The notes below the pieces were generated by a model that saw only the letters and a program-made list of their open reading frames with translations, was not told the DNA's origin and ran no database searches. The translations under genes were made by a program, and so were the position numbers. Below, one piece after another: positions 63,737 through 64,000 of a DNA stretch of 64,000 nt. Each line of letters begins with the position of its first letter. Positions within the stretch are counted from its first letter, which is position 1. Source of the stretch: Rhodobacterales bacterium HKCCA1288 (GTDB taxonomy: Bacteria; Pseudomonadota; Alphaproteobacteria; Rhodobacterales; Rhodobacteraceae); the NCBI GenBank assembly GCA_015693905.1, contig CP065161.1:1657001-1721000 (forward strand), read 5' to 3'.

Positions 63737-64000
63737 TTAAGCCAAACCCGCCCGCAGGCAATCGTGCAAGTGCAACAGACCGACAGGGCGTTGTTCATCA
63801 TCCAACGCGAAAAGGGCTGTGATTTTATGCGCTGACATGACCGCCAAGGCCTCGGCGGCAAGGGCATCTGGGGCGGTCACGCGGGGGGATTTGGTGGCGA
63901 CATCACCAGCCGTGCAGGACATTAGCCGCGCCATGTTGCGCCGCAAATCCCCATCCGAGATCACCCCATCAAGGCGACCTTCGCCGTCCAAGACCCCCAC
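63737..64000 (-). CDS. kdsD: D-arabinose 5-phosphate isomerase C-terminal part (KpsF/GutQ family), partial
   Basis: The 87 codons inside the window encode the tandem CBS region of a KpsF/GutQ sugar-phosphate isomerase: GVISDGDLRRNMAR, then TAPDALAAEALAVMSAHKIT and LHLHDCLRAGLA at the C-terminus. The frame continues beyond 64000, so the start and the isomerase (SIS) domain are outside. Arabinose 5-phosphate isomerase is the first step of Kdo synthesis, in line with waaA and lpxK elsewhere in the window, though KpsF capsule enzymes look the same in this part. Confidence 0.9.
   Translation of the reverse strand: MGVLDGEGRLDGVISDGDLRRNMARLMSCTAGDVATKSPRVTAPDALAAEALAVMSAHKITALFALDDEQRPVGLLHLHDCLRAGLA

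Overview
The window looks like chromosomal DNA of a Gram-negative alphaproteobacterium of the family Rhodobacteraceae (Roseobacter/Rhodobacter group). The basis is family knowledge applied to the gene content and order: a CcrM-type GANTC methyltransferase beside rnhB, two Rhodobacter-type porins, mcl1 for malyl-CoA lyase, the pmbA-cysQ-DUF4170-waaA-lpxK block, leuS-holA with a DUF3576 lipoprotein, ftsEX-plsC with a zinc-ribbon gene, and a DUF4175/TIGR02302 protein near lysA. A bciB-like gene under what looks like a PpsR/CrtJ site suggests a phototroph, probably an aerobic anoxygenic one. Base composition is in the mid-50s percent GC by eye. About 66 protein genes and pseudogenes and one tRNA gene are packed tightly. 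No intergenic stretch exceeds about 300 bases, and I see no IS element, prophage block or CRISPR array.

Layout. 1-2.8 kb: the end of a LacI-family regulator, a decayed porin gene, a lone tyrosine recombinase and tRNA-Arg(CCT). 2.8-7.2 kb: bciB-like, rnhB, ccrM, alkB. 7.2-10.7 kb: mutY, a dciA-like gene, a DsbA-like oxidoreductase, a class III CoA-transferase. 10.7-16.9 kb (minus strand): lpxK, waaA, DUF4170, cysQ-like, pmbA, a DUF2125-like exported protein. 17-19.7 kb: an SDR gene broken by a stop codon, an enoyl-CoA hydratase and a flavoprotein. 19.7-24 kb (minus): holA, leuS, DUF3576 lipoprotein. 24-25.7 kb: an intact porin and a PagL-like lipid A deacylase. 25.7-33 kb: dapF, mtaB, a TlpA-like thioredoxin, argH with a 41-residue lipoprotein, greA, two uncharacterised genes, mobA. 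33-38 kb: azlCD, an Lrp regulator, mscL, rnhA, fmt-def. 38-45 kb: a C-S lyase, an EamA transporter, mcl1, accA, plsC-ftsX-ftsE. 45-50 kb: zinc-ribbon protein, DUF4175, lysA, a quinone oxidoreductase. 50-57 kb: ETF-QO, a TPR protein, ispE, polyprenyl synthase, a TrmN6-like methylase, DUF465. 57-64 kb: phaB, phaA, an EAL protein, tag, then UDP-sugar genes and the end of kdsD.

How the genes connect. Envelope building is the largest theme: lipid A and Kdo (lpxK, waaA, kdsD end), lipid A trimming (PagL-like), UDP-glucuronate sugars, phospholipid (plsC), cell division (ftsEX) and outer-membrane porins. Carbon storage and acyl-CoA flow is the second: phaA/phaB, mcl1, accA, ETF-QO, the enoyl-CoA hydratase, the CoA-transferase and alkB. 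The rest is housekeeping.

The points most worth following are local. They are a perfect TGTC-N10-GACA element on the bciB -35, three GANTC sites in the ccrM promoter, a 10-base insertion that knocks out one porin, a single TAG that cuts the last 29 residues off an SDR enzyme, an atypical AT-richer patch inside leuS, and a 22-bp perfect palindrome upstream of the ETF-QO gene. I found no obviously new multi-gene system.
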